NCBI GenBank assembly: GCA_040766665.1
Contig: JAXGQD010000010.1
Coordinates: 7,228-71,227, forward strand
Source: JAXGQD01 sp040766665
GTDB lineage: Bacteria; Bacillota; Clostridia; Saccharofermentanales; Fastidiosipilaceae
Direction of reading: 5' to 3'
DNA: 64,000 bases
The notes beneath the pieces are model-generated. The model was given only the letters and a program-made list of their open reading frames with translations, was not told the DNA's origin and did not search any database. The stretch's first letter is position 1, and each line of letters begins with the position of its first letter. Of this stretch, positions 28,125-37,991 are shown in pieces. Made by a program: the position numbers and the translations under genes.

Positions 28125-28741
28125 ATGCAAATCATCATAGCAGGTTGTGAGCGCGTTGGAGCATACCTAGCCCATCAACTTCACAATATGGGGCACGACC
28201 TCATCATCATTGAGGAAAAGCCCGAAAACTTGGAAGCTGTCGAAGACATCGATTGTTTGAAAATCCAAGCTAAAGCCATCGACATAGATGCACAGCGTCA
28301 AGCCGGCTCTGAAACGGCCGATGCCTTTATCGCAGTGTCGAGCAATGAAAATATTAATGTCATGGCTGCCGAAGTTGCCCAAGTCATTTTTAATGTGCCG
28401 CGTGTTTTGGTGCGCACTTTAAACCAGGAAAACAATCAGGTTTTTAACGACATGGGACTGGAAACCGTATGCTCGACCAGTATCCAGGCCGAACATATTA
28501 TGGAGCGTCTCTTTGATAGTGAAAAATACCGCAGTCTTAATCTTTTTGGTAACAATATGATTCTCAAAAAAGAAAAATTGCTGGAAGATTTTTATGGTCA
28601 GTCGGTCTTGGAAGTTGAGGAAACTTTAGAAAAAGGATTCTTGCCGTGATACGCGGGGGGCGGTATCTTTTTGCCAAACAGCAGCTCTTACTCCAGGCGC
28701 AAGACGAAATTGTCCTCTTTGAAATGGAGGAAGTAAAATGA
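28125..28741 (+). CDS. TrkA/KtrA-type potassium uptake regulator (first copy), one frame break
   Basis: Cytoplasmic RCK subunit that binds nucleotides and gates the TrkH/KtrB-type channel encoded downstream. The N-terminal Rossmann segment is IIIAGCERVGAYLAHQL, then DLIIIEEKPENLEAV and SNENINVMAAEVAQ. The frame hits TGA at 28647 after EKGFLP. With one base added near 28644 it continues VIRGGRYLFAKQQLLL to a TGA at 28739-28741 that overlaps the next gene's ATG. The restored protein has 205 residues with a short TrkA_C-like end. Confidence 0.85.
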
Positions 28742-29406
28742 AACTTATCATTGTGGGCGGTGATAAAGTCGCCTTTTATCTATGTCAGCTGCTCTTAGCT
28801 GAGAAGAGACATGAGATAACGGTTATAGAAAATCGCGATGCACCGAGCCAGCGTTTGGCTGATGAATTGGAAGTGGAAGTCCTGCAAGGGGACGGTACCA
28901 AGGTTGCGGTGCTGGCGGCAGCGGGCTGTGCAGAAGCCGACATGCTGATTGCTTTGACCGGCTTGGACGAAGTCAATTTGGTGGCCTGCCAGCTGGCTAA
29001 ACAACATTTCAAGGTTAAGTCGACAGTGGCAAAAATCAATAATCCCAAAAACGAAAAAGTATTCCAACTCTTTGGTGTCGACAAGGCATTTTCTAGCACG
29101 AATCTGCTCGCCGATATTATCGACCAAGAAGTTGAGTATTTAGGGATGAGGGTAGCCTTTAGCGTACCCGGAAACACCAAGGCAATCGTTGAATTTGCCC
29201 TGCATGAAAAGGCTAAAGCGGTCGGTAAGACCTTACTCGATTACGAATTTCCGGGTGATGCGAAGGTCGTCTTGATTACGCGCGCAGATGGCTCTGTATT
29301 GATGCCTACAGGTGACTTGGTGATGCAGGCGCACGACAACATGTTAATTGTTGTGGACGAAGCCTATTTCGAGTTGCTTTGGAAAGCGATGGTAAATGTT
29401 GCATGA
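28738..29406 (+). CDS. TrkA-type potassium uptake regulator (second copy)
   Basis: Second RCK subunit: Rossmann fold beginning LIIVGGDKVAFYLCQLLL, where the last glycine of the usual GxGxxG is alanine, then VIENRDAPSQRLADEL, GDGTKVAVLAAAGCAEADM. A TrkA_C domain fills residues about 140-220. Length 222 residues. It overlaps the first trkA (ATGA) and trkH (ATGA), so all three genes are translationally coupled. Two different RCK proteins may form a hetero-oligomeric ring. Confidence 0.9.
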   Translation: MKLIIVGGDKVAFYLCQLLLAEKRHEITVIENRDAPSQRLADELEVEVLQGDGTKVAVLAAAGCAEADMLIALTGLDEVNLVACQLAKQHFKVKSTVAKINNPKNEKVFQLFGVDKAFSSTNLLADIIDQEVEYLGMRVAFSVPGNTKAIVEFALHEKAKAVGKTLLDYEFPGDAKVVLITRADGSVLMPTGDLVMQAHDNMLIVVDEAYFELLWKAMVNVA

Positions 29407-31061
29407 ATGAGGACGTCGGCGAACAAGAGCTCCTAAATGTAGAAAAAAACGATCAGGTAAAAGCCAGTGCAAAGCCCTTGGCGCGCAGAGTGGAAGCCGT
29501 GGCCACGCCTAATGAGGACGATCAAGCCATACAGGAAGCGGCACTGGAAGCCAAGCGCCACAGTAACTATCGCGAAGCAGATGAAGGCTCCCTTTATGGC
29601 GATGTGGTAGACCCGGTGCAGCTGGAACATGTCAGTAAACATAAAAGCTCAGAAATAATGACCCCACATAAAACCCTTTATCAAAAGACCAAACAATGGG
29701 TTTTCAGCAGCCCTACCCGTACCATCACCATAGGTTTTGCATTAACAATCTTAATAGGAGGTTTCTTGCTTTGCTTGCCTTTTGCGGCACAAAGCGGTCA
29801 GTGGACCCACCCTTTAGTTGCATATTTTACAGCCACATCGGCCACCTGTGTGACCGGGCTGGTGGTGGTGGATACCGCGACATACTGGACTCATTTCGGT
29901 CAGTTTGTCATTGTCGCGCTGATCCAGATTGGTGGCTTAGGTATTGTCACCATTATGTCTTTTTTCATGCTCGCGGCACGAAAAAAGGTGAAATTTCGCA
30001 CCATGCTTGCCATGCAGGAATCAACAGGCAGTGAAAACTTTGTTGATGCCAAAGCCTTGGTCAAAAAAATTCTCCTGATAACTTTTTCCTGCGAATTCAT
30101 TGGCGGTACCATACTAACTTGGCGTTTCGCCCAGCATGTTCCGCTACTTTCGGCTATCCGCCGTGGCTATTTTCAAGCCGTATCCGCCTTCTGTAACGCG
30201 GGCTTTGACCTTTGGGGTGATGTGCGCGGGCGTTTCACAAATCTCAATACTTGGAATGATGAGCCGATCGTGCTGATGATGACAGCACTCATGATTATTG
30301 TGGGCGGCTTAGGCTTCGTTGTTTGGACCGATTTAATTGATTTGCGTAAAACCCATAAGTTACATTTTCACAGCAAACTGGTCTTGGGTGCGACAGCGAT
30401 GCTGCTTTTGGTAGGCACACTCTTTTTTGCATTCTTGGAATGGAACAACCAGCGGGTGATGTCCATGGGTCAGTTAGATAGCTGGCAAAAACCCATCGCC
30501 GCATTCTTTCAATCCACCACACTGAGGACGGCAGGATTCAATTCCATCGATCAGGTGGCCTTGACGCAGCCATCCAAAGTGATTTCCATCATCTTAATGT
30601 TTATCGGTGCCGGGCCCGCTTCGACCGGCGGCGGTATCAAAAACACTACTTTTTCTGTGATTCTTTTTGGTGCCTTTTCCTTCCTGCGTGGTAAGAAAAA
30701 TCCCGTAATCGGCCGTCACAAACTTAACAATGAGATCTTCATCAAATCCTTTGTCATCATGTTTCTGGGTGTCAGTATTATCGGTGTAGCCAGTTTTTTG
30801 TTACTGATCTTTGAAAGAGAACACATCCTCGCCAATCGTTTTGACTTTGTTGATTTGGTCTTTGAAGCCACTTCGGCTTTTGCCACTGTTGGGAACTCAA
30901 CCACGCCGACGGTCGAACTCTCTATGGCGTCTTGGTTCACCCTGATTCCCTGTATGTATTTGGGTAGGGTAGGTCCCGCGTCTTTTGCCATGAGCTTTAA
31001 TTTTAAAACGGCAAAAGCCGCAGAACTCGTCTTACCTGACGGTAAAACCTTTGTTGGCTAA
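29403..31061 (+). CDS. TrkH/KtrB-family potassium transporter with long acidic N-terminal extension
   Basis: Potassium channel-like transporter with four M1-P-M2 repeats. The filter glycines are in TSATCVTGLVVVD, SAFCNAGFDLWG, STTLRTAGFNS and SAFATVGNSTT. First membrane helix begins near residue 95; before it lies an unusual hydrophilic acidic stretch. ATG 29403 overlaps the trkA stop; an earlier TTG at 29379 is less likely. Length 552 residues. The C terminus ends shortly after the last helix. Confidence 0.92.
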   Translation: MNEDVGEQELLNVEKNDQVKASAKPLARRVEAVATPNEDDQAIQEAALEAKRHSNYREADEGSLYGDVVDPVQLEHVSKHKSSEIMTPHKTLYQKTKQWVFSSPTRTITIGFALTILIGGFLLCLPFAAQSGQWTHPLVAYFTATSATCVTGLVVVDTATYWTHFGQFVIVALIQIGGLGIVTIMSFFMLAARKKVKFRTMLAMQESTGSENFVDAKALVKKILLITFSCEFIGGTILTWRFAQHVPLLSAIRRGYFQAVSAFCNAGFDLWGDVRGRFTNLNTWNDEPIVLMMTALMIIVGGLGFVVWTDLIDLRKTHKLHFHSKLVLGATAMLLLVGTLFFAFLEWNNQRVMSMGQLDSWQKPIAAFFQSTTLRTAGFNSIDQVALTQPSKVISIILMFIGAGPASTGGGIKNTTFSVILFGAFSFLRGKKNPVIGRHKLNNEIFIKSFVIMFLGVSIIGVASFLLLIFEREHILANRFDFVDLVFEATSAFATVGNSTTPTVELSMASWFTLIPCMYLGRVGPASFAMSFNFKTAKAAELVLPDGKTFVG

Positions 31062-31090
31062 ACGCCATTTAGTCTCCTTTCGTGTCTTTT

Positions 31091-31102
31091 CCGCCAGCAG
31101 TT
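31091..31102 (+). repeat. 12-bp direct repeat, left flank of IS
   Basis: CCGCCAGCAGTT directly precedes the left inverted repeat and recurs exactly at 32619-32630 directly after the right end. It is best explained as the target duplication of the insertion, slightly longer than the 9 bp I would expect for the family. Confidence 0.6.
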
Positions 31103-31138
31103 GGCGTAACGATTTAGGTGGTGGTTAAAAAATAAAAG

Positions 31139-31206
31139 AGAGATTCGAGGACCTATGTTAAAGTAGTTGTTGCTGAAAAACAGTAACGAAAGGTCGCAGA
31201 ATCTCT
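31139..31206 (+). repeat. Inverted repeat around the transposase leader
   Basis: AGAGATTCGAGGACCT (31139-31154) can pair with AGGTCGCAGAATCTCT (31191-31206), immediately before the transposase ATG at 31208. Such a hairpin in read-through transcripts would hide the translation start; this is inference. Confidence 0.4.
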
Positions 31207-31207
31207 T

Positions 31208-32571
31208 ATGAACAGTTTACAGGAAATGGCGCAGCAATTCATCTATGAGATGTTTGAAATTGAATTGTTGGAGAAAGGATTTGCCCAGACGAGTGAAGAA
31301 ATCAGACGCTTGCAAGCGTTTTGCACTGTCGGTGATGAAACAGAAGTTGGAAAGCACCGACCAGGCCTTAGCCGATCATGCCGATTTGAGGCCGGAATGG
31401 ATAATCCACAAAAAAGTGGCAAGGGTCCAAGAAACCGTCTTAGGGACACTGAACTACACGAGGCGCTATTACGTTAATCGAAAGAATGGCAAACGCGCGT
31501 TTCTTTTAGATGTGTTGGTAGGCATCGAGAAACACGAGCGGATTAATCAAGGCTTGAAGGCCGCGCTATGTAATGAGGCGGTTTTGCATTCCTATCGGAT
31601 GAGTTCAGCCATAGCCTGTGAAAACCGTGTCAGCAAGCAAAGTGTGAAGCGTGTTTTACAAGAGGTCGCTGTGCCGGACGTTGAACTGAAAGCGAGGAAA
31701 GAGGCGGTCCCCATTATTCATGTACAAGCCGATGAAGACCATGTATCGGTACAGGATGGTCGTCGTAATCGCGAGGTAAAATTAGCCGTTATTCATGAGC
31801 CTGCACGTCGCGTAGGAAAGAAGGGGGTCTTACCCCATAAGGTTCATAAGTTTGCGTATAAAGGCAGTGTTGAGAGTTTTTGGTCCAATGTGGCAGAGCG
31901 AATAGAGCAGGCGTTATCCGGAAGCGGAAAACCTTCAAATCTACCTGCATGGTGATGGTGCTGCGGATACAAAGTGGTCGAAGCTGGCTTCCTAACAGTC
32001 GCTTTGTATTGGATCGATTTCATGTCTTCAGGTCATAAAACAACTGGCTCAGTGGACAGTGTAGGATCTGGAGTTAAGAGATAGTTTGTTTGATGCGGAT
32101 AAAAAGGAATTTAAGCGTCTCGTTAAACTTTTGTCAGAGGTTTACGAAAAAGATCCTGAACGTGTCAAGGCAATTCAAAACTACATCCTGAGCAATTGGA
32201 AGGGGATAGAAATCTGGACAAAAGACCCCAAGAGCGGAATCAGTTGTGCGGAGGGTTTGTCAGTCACTGTTTGAGTGAGCGTCTGTCGATGCGTCCTATG
32301 GCTTGGATGGATGAGGGCTTAGGTCAAATGACAAAGCTGAGAGAGCATTACTTCAATGGTGGAAAAATCACGTGGCATGATTTCAAACGAAGCAGAAAAC
32401 AAAGACTAGAGCTGGAAGCGATCGAAAAATCTGTTAAACTGGGGGAGCTACGAAAAATCAATGAGTCGGATAACATGCTCGTACCTTCCGTTAAGTTCAT
32501 ACAATTTCCCCAAACGAGATGCACGTTACCAGTTGTTTAAGCGTATTAGCGAAAGTGGCAAGGCTATTTGA
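31208..32571 (+). pseudogene. ISLre2-family (UPF0236) transposase remnant
   Basis: Pieces of one protein are spread over all three frames: MNSLQEMAQQFIYEMFEIEL at 31208, the core with YYVNRKNGKRAFLLD and HVQADEDHVSVQDGRR (the family's conserved ADEDHV block) at 31320-31935, HGDGAADTKW and NSRFVLDRFHVF near 31950-32025, then DADKKEFKRLVKLL to KRISESGKAI ending TGA 32569-32571. At least five frame changes and a probable in-frame stop TAG (near 32063, where QWTV is followed by DLELRD) show real decay. It cannot make an active enzyme as written. Confidence 0.82.
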
Positions 32572-32618
32572 CGCATAGATCTTCTTTCTCTTACCACCAC
32601 CATCAAAGTTACGCCGTC

Positions 32619-32630
32619 CCGCCAGCAGTT
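32619..32630 (+). repeat. 12-bp direct repeat, right flank of IS
   Basis: CCGCCAGCAGTT, identical to 31091-31102 on the other side of the element. Confidence 0.6.
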
Positions 32631-32698
32631 CTGTTTGACAGATGTCACAGGCGTAAAGGATAATAGCTAGATAGTTTGCATAAGAGGAGAAGCGTAAA

Positions 32699-34634
32699 AT
32701 GGGTTTAGGTGTTGCGCAGAAAATACTAAAAAATCATATGTTGAGTGGCAGCTTAGAAAAGGGTGCCGAGCTGGCCTTGAAGATCGATCAGACCCTGACT
32801 CAGGACTCCACCGGTACCATGGCCTATCTACAGTTTGAAGCTTTGGGTATAGACCGGGTAAAAACCAAAAAATCAGTGGCGTACATTGACCATAATATGC
32901 TCCAAGCCGGCTTTGAAAACGCCGATGACCACAAATATATTCAGACCGTAGCCAATAAATATGGCGTTGCTTTTCCAGACCCGGTAACGGCGTCTGTCAT
33001 CAGGTGCATATTGAAAGGTTTGCTGTTCCCGGCCAAACTCTCTTAGGCTCGGACAGCCACACACCGACTTGCGGTGGCTTGGGCATGATTGCCATCGGTG
33101 CGGGCGGCTTGGATGTTGCATGCGCCATGGGTGGCGGTGCCTATTACATTACTGCTCCGGCTATTACCAATGTTGTTTTGAGCGGTAAGTTACCGGAATG
33201 GGTCAGCGCGAAAGACATCATCTTAGAAATTCTCCGCGTCATGACCGTCAAAGGCGGCGTAGGAAAATTATCGAGTACAGCGGCCCGGCTCTCAGAGACC
33301 TGACCATTCCTGAACGCGCGACCATCACGAACATGGGTGCGGAACTTGGGGCCACGACTTCGATTTTTCCCAGTGACGAAATGACACGGGCTTTCCTGAA
33401 AGCACAGGGCAGGGAAGAAGCGTTTGCTGAAATTCTGCCGGATGCCGACGCACATTATGACGAGCGCATTGAAATTGATTTGAGCACTCTGGTGCCGCTG
33501 ATTGCCAAGCCTCATAGTCCTGACAATGTGGTTCCGGTGAGCGAAGTGAGCGGCATTAAAGTAGATCAGGTGACCATCGGTAGCTGTACCAACTCCTCGT
33601 TTACAGACATGATGAAAGTCGCCCAAATTCTCAAAGGTAAAACCGTGCATCCGGATGTGTCTTTGGTTATCGGGCCCGGTTCAAAACAGGTCCTGAACAT
33701 GATTGCCGCCAACGGGGCTCTGGCTGACATGATAGCCGCGGGTGCGCGTATCCTCGAATCCGGTTGCGGTCCTTGTATCGGTATGGGTCAGGCGCCGCGC
33801 AGCAATGCGGTTTCTTTACGCACCATCAACCGTAACTTTATGGGGCGTTCGGGAACGAAGTCAGCCCAAGTTTACTTAGTCAGCCCGGAGGTTGCCGCGG
33901 TATCCGCTTTGAGCGGCTTTATTACCGATCCACGTGAAACGGGCACCGCGCCGCGAGCAGAAATGCCCGATGCGTTTTTGGCCAATGATAACATGGTCAT
34001 AGAAGCGGCTCCGGACGGATCTGAATTGGAAGTGGTACGCGGGCCTAACATTAAACCATTTCCGGTCAATCAGGGCATAGGGGAGCAACTACAGGGCAAG
34101 GCATTAATTAAAGTAGAAGACAATATCACGACTGACCACATCATGCCTTCCAATGCGCAGCTCCTGCCTTATCGCTCAAATATTCCTTATCTGGCTGATT
34201 TTTGCCTGACGCCCTGTGATGCAGAGTTCCCGACACGCGCTAAACGCGAGGGCGGTGGCTTTATCATCGCCGGTTCCAATTACGGACAAGGCTCTTCGCG
34301 TGAGCACGCCGCTCTGGCGCCATTGCAACTTGGAATTAAAGCAGTTATGGCTTTGAGTTTTGCCCGTATACATGAAGCCAATCTCATCAATAACGGCATT
34401 TGGCCGCTGACTTTTAAAGATCCACAGACCTATGCAGAAATTGAGCAGGGTGATGAGCTTGTCATTGAGCGGGCAGCAGAGCAACTGGCCGAAACCGCTA
34501 ACAGCGGAGAAGTTGTGGTTAAAAACCTGAGCAAAAACAAAAGTTTCACTTGCTTGCTTTGCCTGACAGACAGACAGAGAGCGATTTTAGCCAAAGGTGG
34601 CTTGCTCAATTTCACGGCAGAAATCAGTGCTTGA
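32699..34634 (+). CDS. Aconitate hydratase, two frame breaks
   Basis: [4Fe-4S] enzyme interconverting citrate and isocitrate. Cluster cysteines are in TIGSCTNSSFTD and ESGCGPCIGMGQAP; GSDSHTPTCGGLGMIAIGAGG and the C-terminal swivel domain SNYGQGSSREHAAL are clear. The frame breaks at 32971-32974 (TTTT, one T too few) and 33264-33267 (AAAA, one A too few). With both restored it is 645 residues, the size of the single-chain aconitases common in Clostridia. GAGGAG precedes ATG 32699. Conservation across both breaks suggests sequence error. Confidence 0.92.
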
Positions 34635-34668
34635 TTTTGCCCGAATTTAACAGAAAAGAGGGTTTTAT

Positions 34669-36033
34669 ATGAGCTTTATCACGACTAAGAACCAGCAATT
34701 CTTATTGGATAGTTATGCCCAGTCAAAATCGCGACAAGCAATCCCCGCTGATCTGTACCAGCGTTACGAAGTGAAACGAGGTCTTCGTAACGACAACGGC
34801 ACCGGCGTTTTAGTCGGTTTAACGGATATCGGTGAAGTCTACTCCTATATTATGGATGACGGCGAACGTCTGCCGGTTGAAGGGCGCCTGTTTTACCACG
34901 GTTATAGTGTGACCGATTTGGTTAACGGTTTTTATTCAAAGAAAGAATTCGGCTTTGAAGAAGCTGCCTATCTTCTGCTCTACGGGGATCTACCGACTGC
35001 CGACAAATTGGAGACCTTTAACAAAGCACTAGCCGAAGCCAGGGCTTTGCCGCACAACTTCATCGAAGACCATATTTTCCGTTCGCCGAGCAAAGATATT
35101 ATGAATAAAATTGCCCGCTCCGTTTTGGGATTATATGCGCACGATGAGGATCCCGACAACATCAGTCCTGAATATGTGTTGATGCAAGGCATTAGCCTAA
35201 TAGCCCGTTTTCCTTCATTGGCCGCATATTCCTATATGGCAAAACGCCATTACATTGACCACGACAGCCTTTACATCCATGCACCCCTACCGGAGTATAA
35301 CTCGGCGGAAAATCTCCTGCACATGATCCGGCCGGACGGCACCTTTACCGAATTGGAAGCCCGGACACTGGACTTAGCGCTGGTTCTACACGCGGAACAC
35401 GGTGGCGGTAACAACTCTACCTTTACCTGTCGAGCGGTCAGCTCAACCGGCACGGATACCTATTCAGCCATCGCTGCAGCCATGGGTTCGCTCAAAGGAC
35501 CACAGCACGGCGGTGCCTCGGGTAAAGCTTTTGCCATGATGCAGGACCTTAAAAAAGAAGTGAAGAACTGGCGCTCCGAAATGGAAATTGCGGATTATCT
35601 GGGCAAGGTACTGCGCAAAGAAGCGTTCGATCGCTCCGGTCTGGTTTATGGTATGGGCCATGCGGTCTATACACTCTCCGATCCGCGTACCAAATTGTTG
35701 CGTGATTACGCACGTGCATTGGCTTATGAGTGCGGCAGGGAGGATGAGTACCTGCTATACACCACAACGGAACGCATGGGGCCTGAGACTTTCCGCAATG
35801 TGAAAAAGAGTGACAAAGTGGTCTGCGCCAACGTCGACTTCTACTCCGGCTTTGTCTATGACATGCTGGGTATCCCGGAAGAATTGTTTACGCCCATCTT
35901 TGCCGTGGCTCGTGTCACCGGCTGGATGGCTCACCGTCTGGAAGAATTGATTTCCGGCGGCAGAATTATCAGACCGGCCTATAAAACGGTGCAAAAGAGA
36001 CGTCAGTATCTCGCGATGGAAGAGCGCGAATGA
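34669..36033 (+). CDS. gltA: Citrate synthase
   Basis: Condenses oxaloacetate and acetyl-CoA to citrate. Active-site histidines are in LVLHAEHGGGNNSTFT and GMGHAVYTLSDPR, with GPQHGGASGKAF between them. 454 residues, longer at the N terminus than the E. coli type, as in several Clostridia enzymes. It follows aconitase after 34 bases with AGAGGG as ribosome binding site. The pair supplies isocitrate toward 2-oxoglutarate and glutamate; no isocitrate dehydrogenase is next to it. Confidence 0.94.
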   Translation: MSFITTKNQQFLLDSYAQSKSRQAIPADLYQRYEVKRGLRNDNGTGVLVGLTDIGEVYSYIMDDGERLPVEGRLFYHGYSVTDLVNGFYSKKEFGFEEAAYLLLYGDLPTADKLETFNKALAEARALPHNFIEDHIFRSPSKDIMNKIARSVLGLYAHDEDPDNISPEYVLMQGISLIARFPSLAAYSYMAKRHYIDHDSLYIHAPLPEYNSAENLLHMIRPDGTFTELEARTLDLALVLHAEHGGGNNSTFTCRAVSSTGTDTYSAIAAAMGSLKGPQHGGASGKAFAMMQDLKKEVKNWRSEMEIADYLGKVLRKEAFDRSGLVYGMGHAVYTLSDPRTKLLRDYARALAYECGREDEYLLYTTTERMGPETFRNVKKSDKVVCANVDFYSGFVYDMLGIPEELFTPIFAVARVTGWMAHRLEELISGGRIIRPAYKTVQKRRQYLAMEERE

Positions 36034-36072
36034 GATTTTCTATGCACCATGGTCATTCAAAATAGGAGAAAG

Positions 36073-36109
36073 AAATAGATTAATGATGATCAGTCATTAA
36101 TCTATTTTT
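36073..36109 (+). terminator. Terminator after citrate synthase
   Basis: A perfect 14-bp AT-rich stem (36073-36086 with 36094-36107), 7-base loop, and five Ts at the 3' side. It ends only six bases before the next start codon. Confidence 0.75.
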
Positions 36110-36115
36110 GACAGG

Positions 36116-37231
36116 ATGCGCTATTTTATCATTATCATCTTTATGCTTGTTTTAGCCGCTCAATTGACCTTGTCGTGGCAGCTTTTTAAAGCCTTGCGCG
36201 AAAAATTTAATAAACTGCGCTATTGGATCATCCTCATACCGGCTATTCTGCTGGCGCTTGTGGCGGTCTATGGTTTTATCCCCGGCAGTTCGGCACCACG
36301 CATCGTGGCGGCTTTTGCCGATTATTATCTGGCCTTCTTAGCCTATGCTTTCATGCTCCACCTGTTGCGGGAATTGATTCTTTTAACTATTCGCCTCTTC
36401 AGAAGAGTAAAAAGCAGCCCCCGCCTCAGAGCGCAGAGCACCTGGGTCGTTTTTGTACTCGCTTGCCTCATTGTCATCTATGGTACTTGGCATGCCCAAA
36501 GCATTGTGCTCAAACATTATGAGCTGGAACTGAAAGACGCAGAATTAGCAGAACCATTAAAAGTAGCGCTGTTTTCGGATTTGCATCTGGGTGAACAATA
36601 CGGTAGCCAACGTGTCAAAGAGATAGTGACAATGATCAATGCGGAAAAAGTGGACCTGGTTTTCATCGCCGGTGATTTTTTCAACGACAATTATCAGACA
36701 CTCGATGACCCGGAAGCGATAAGTGCGGAATTGCGCCGCCTCGAGAGCCGCTACGGAACATATATGGTATGGGGTAATCATGATTCGGGCCAGACTTTTG
36801 CGCAAATGAAAGGGTTGGTAGAACGAAGTGGCATCGTCTTGTTGGAAGATGAAAGCGTGGAAGTTGCCAATCTTGTAACGCTTGTGGGGCGCCGCGACTC
36901 GCGTCCTGTCCTGGCTGACGGAACACGCAGAACCGCAATCAGTTGGACGGAGATTGATAGTAATTTACCCGTGCTGGTGCTGGACCACCAGCCCTCCAAT
37001 TACATGGAATATCTCGATACCGAGGCGGACTTGATCTTGAGCGGGCATACCCATAAGGGGCAGATTTTCCCGGGGAATCTCATGACGTCATGGATCTATG
37101 ATTATGACTACGGTTTACATACCATTGAAGGAAGTCAAAAGCAAATACTCATTTCTTCCGGAATAGGGACCTGGGGCCCTCCGCTACGGGTGATGAGTGA
37201 TTCGGAACTAGTGATCATACAACTGCATTAA
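36116..37231 (+). CDS. Membrane-anchored calcineurin-like metallophosphoesterase
   Basis: Three or four hydrophobic helices in residues 1-130 precede a phosphoesterase domain with all metal motifs: ALFSDLHLGEQYG (DxH), FIAGDFFND (GD), VWGNHDSG (GNHD) and SGHTHKGQIFP (GHTH). Resembles the YkuE/YaeI group; substrate unknown, lipid or nucleotide phosphoesters possible. ATG 36116 has no good ribosome binding site and abuts a terminator; a start at the in-frame ATG 36143 is possible. Length 371 residues. Confidence 0.85.
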   Translation: MRYFIIIIFMLVLAAQLTLSWQLFKALREKFNKLRYWIILIPAILLALVAVYGFIPGSSAPRIVAAFADYYLAFLAYAFMLHLLRELILLTIRLFRRVKSSPRLRAQSTWVVFVLACLIVIYGTWHAQSIVLKHYELELKDAELAEPLKVALFSDLHLGEQYGSQRVKEIVTMINAEKVDLVFIAGDFFNDNYQTLDDPEAISAELRRLESRYGTYMVWGNHDSGQTFAQMKGLVERSGIVLLEDESVEVANLVTLVGRRDSRPVLADGTRRTAISWTEIDSNLPVLVLDHQPSNYMEYLDTEADLILSGHTHKGQIFPGNLMTSWIYDYDYGLHTIEGSQKQILISSGIGTWGPPLRVMSDSELVIIQLH

Positions 37232-37284
37232 TAACTATAAGTCTAACTGTAAGAGTGACGGCAAAATAAAATGAGGACATCAGC

Positions 37285-37875
37285 ATGGATTTGATAAAAG
37301 ATTTTCAGTGGCTCAACGAGGCCGAGGTACTGAGCCTTACGGCAGATGCCTTGCACTTCAAAACAAAGCCCGATACCGATTTCTGGCAGAGGACCTATTA
37401 CGGATTCTCCCATGATAACGGTCATATGTATTTATGTGAGAGTGCAAAGACCTATTTCAGTTTTTCATGCAAATTCTCTTTTGATGGTTCTGAGCGCTTT
37501 GCCCAAGCCGGACTGATTATTTATCAAGACAGCGCGAATTGGGCAAAAACCGGCATCGAGTGCGAAAATAGTGAGTATTCGAATCTCGGGGCAGTCGTGA
37601 CCAATGCGGCCTTTTCTGACTGGAGTATGGCGCCGATTCCTCCCGACTGCAAATCCCTCCATCTGCGTCTGAGCAGGCGGGGCAGCGACTTTCTGGTGGA
37701 ATATGCGACAAGCGCCGAAGCATACCAGCCACTGCGTATCTTTCATTTGGATAAAGCTGAGGCTGAGTTGCGCTTTGGTTTTTATGCCTGCAGCCCGGGT
37801 CAAGAAAGCTTTACTGCGCACTTCTCGGAAGTGGATTTTGGTCCCTGTCTTTGGCAGGCGCACCAAAGCACGTAG
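37285..37875 (+). CDS. DUF1349 domain protein
   Basis: 196-residue protein matching the DUF1349 pattern: TDFWQRTYYGFSHDNGH, AGLIIYQDSANWAKTGIE, and the SNLGAVVTN segment. The family is a concanavalin-like beta sandwich, sometimes linked to glycoside hydrolases; no catalytic role is established. No signal peptide, so cytoplasmic. TGAGGA precedes the ATG. Its neighbours give no functional hint. Confidence 0.82.
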   Translation: MDLIKDFQWLNEAEVLSLTADALHFKTKPDTDFWQRTYYGFSHDNGHMYLCESAKTYFSFSCKFSFDGSERFAQAGLIIYQDSANWAKTGIECENSEYSNLGAVVTNAAFSDWSMAPIPPDCKSLHLRLSRRGSDFLVEYATSAEAYQPLRIFHLDKAEAELRFGFYACSPGQESFTAHFSEVDFGPCLWQAHQST

Positions 37876-37947
37876 GCTTACTGCAAACTCACGGCGTAGT
37901 TTCACTTACGCAAGGAAGAAAAATTTTACACCGGCAAAAAATACATC

Positions 37948-37976
37948 TGGCAATTGTGCCAAGCTAATGGTATTAT
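37948..37976 (+). promoter_or_regulatory. Weak candidate promoter of tRNA-Glu
   Basis: TATTAT (37971-37976) lies 15 bases before the tRNA; a TGGCAA at 37948-37953 is a poor -35 with 17-base spacing. Confidence 0.3.
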
Positions 37977-37991
37977 TACTGACGCCTGAAC

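Larger units (their letters stand above)
31103..32618 (+). mobile_element. ISLre2-like insertion sequence, decayed
   Basis: About 1.5 kb between trkH and aconitase. Ends are imperfect inverted repeats: GGCGTAAC at the left (31103) and GTTACGCC at the right (32608-32615), with a shared GGTGGTGGT further in (31118-31126, complement near 32593-32601). The right end carries three more bases (GTC) before the direct repeat, suggesting loss of GAC from the left. One transposase remnant fills the element. The element interrupts no gene. Confidence 0.75.
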
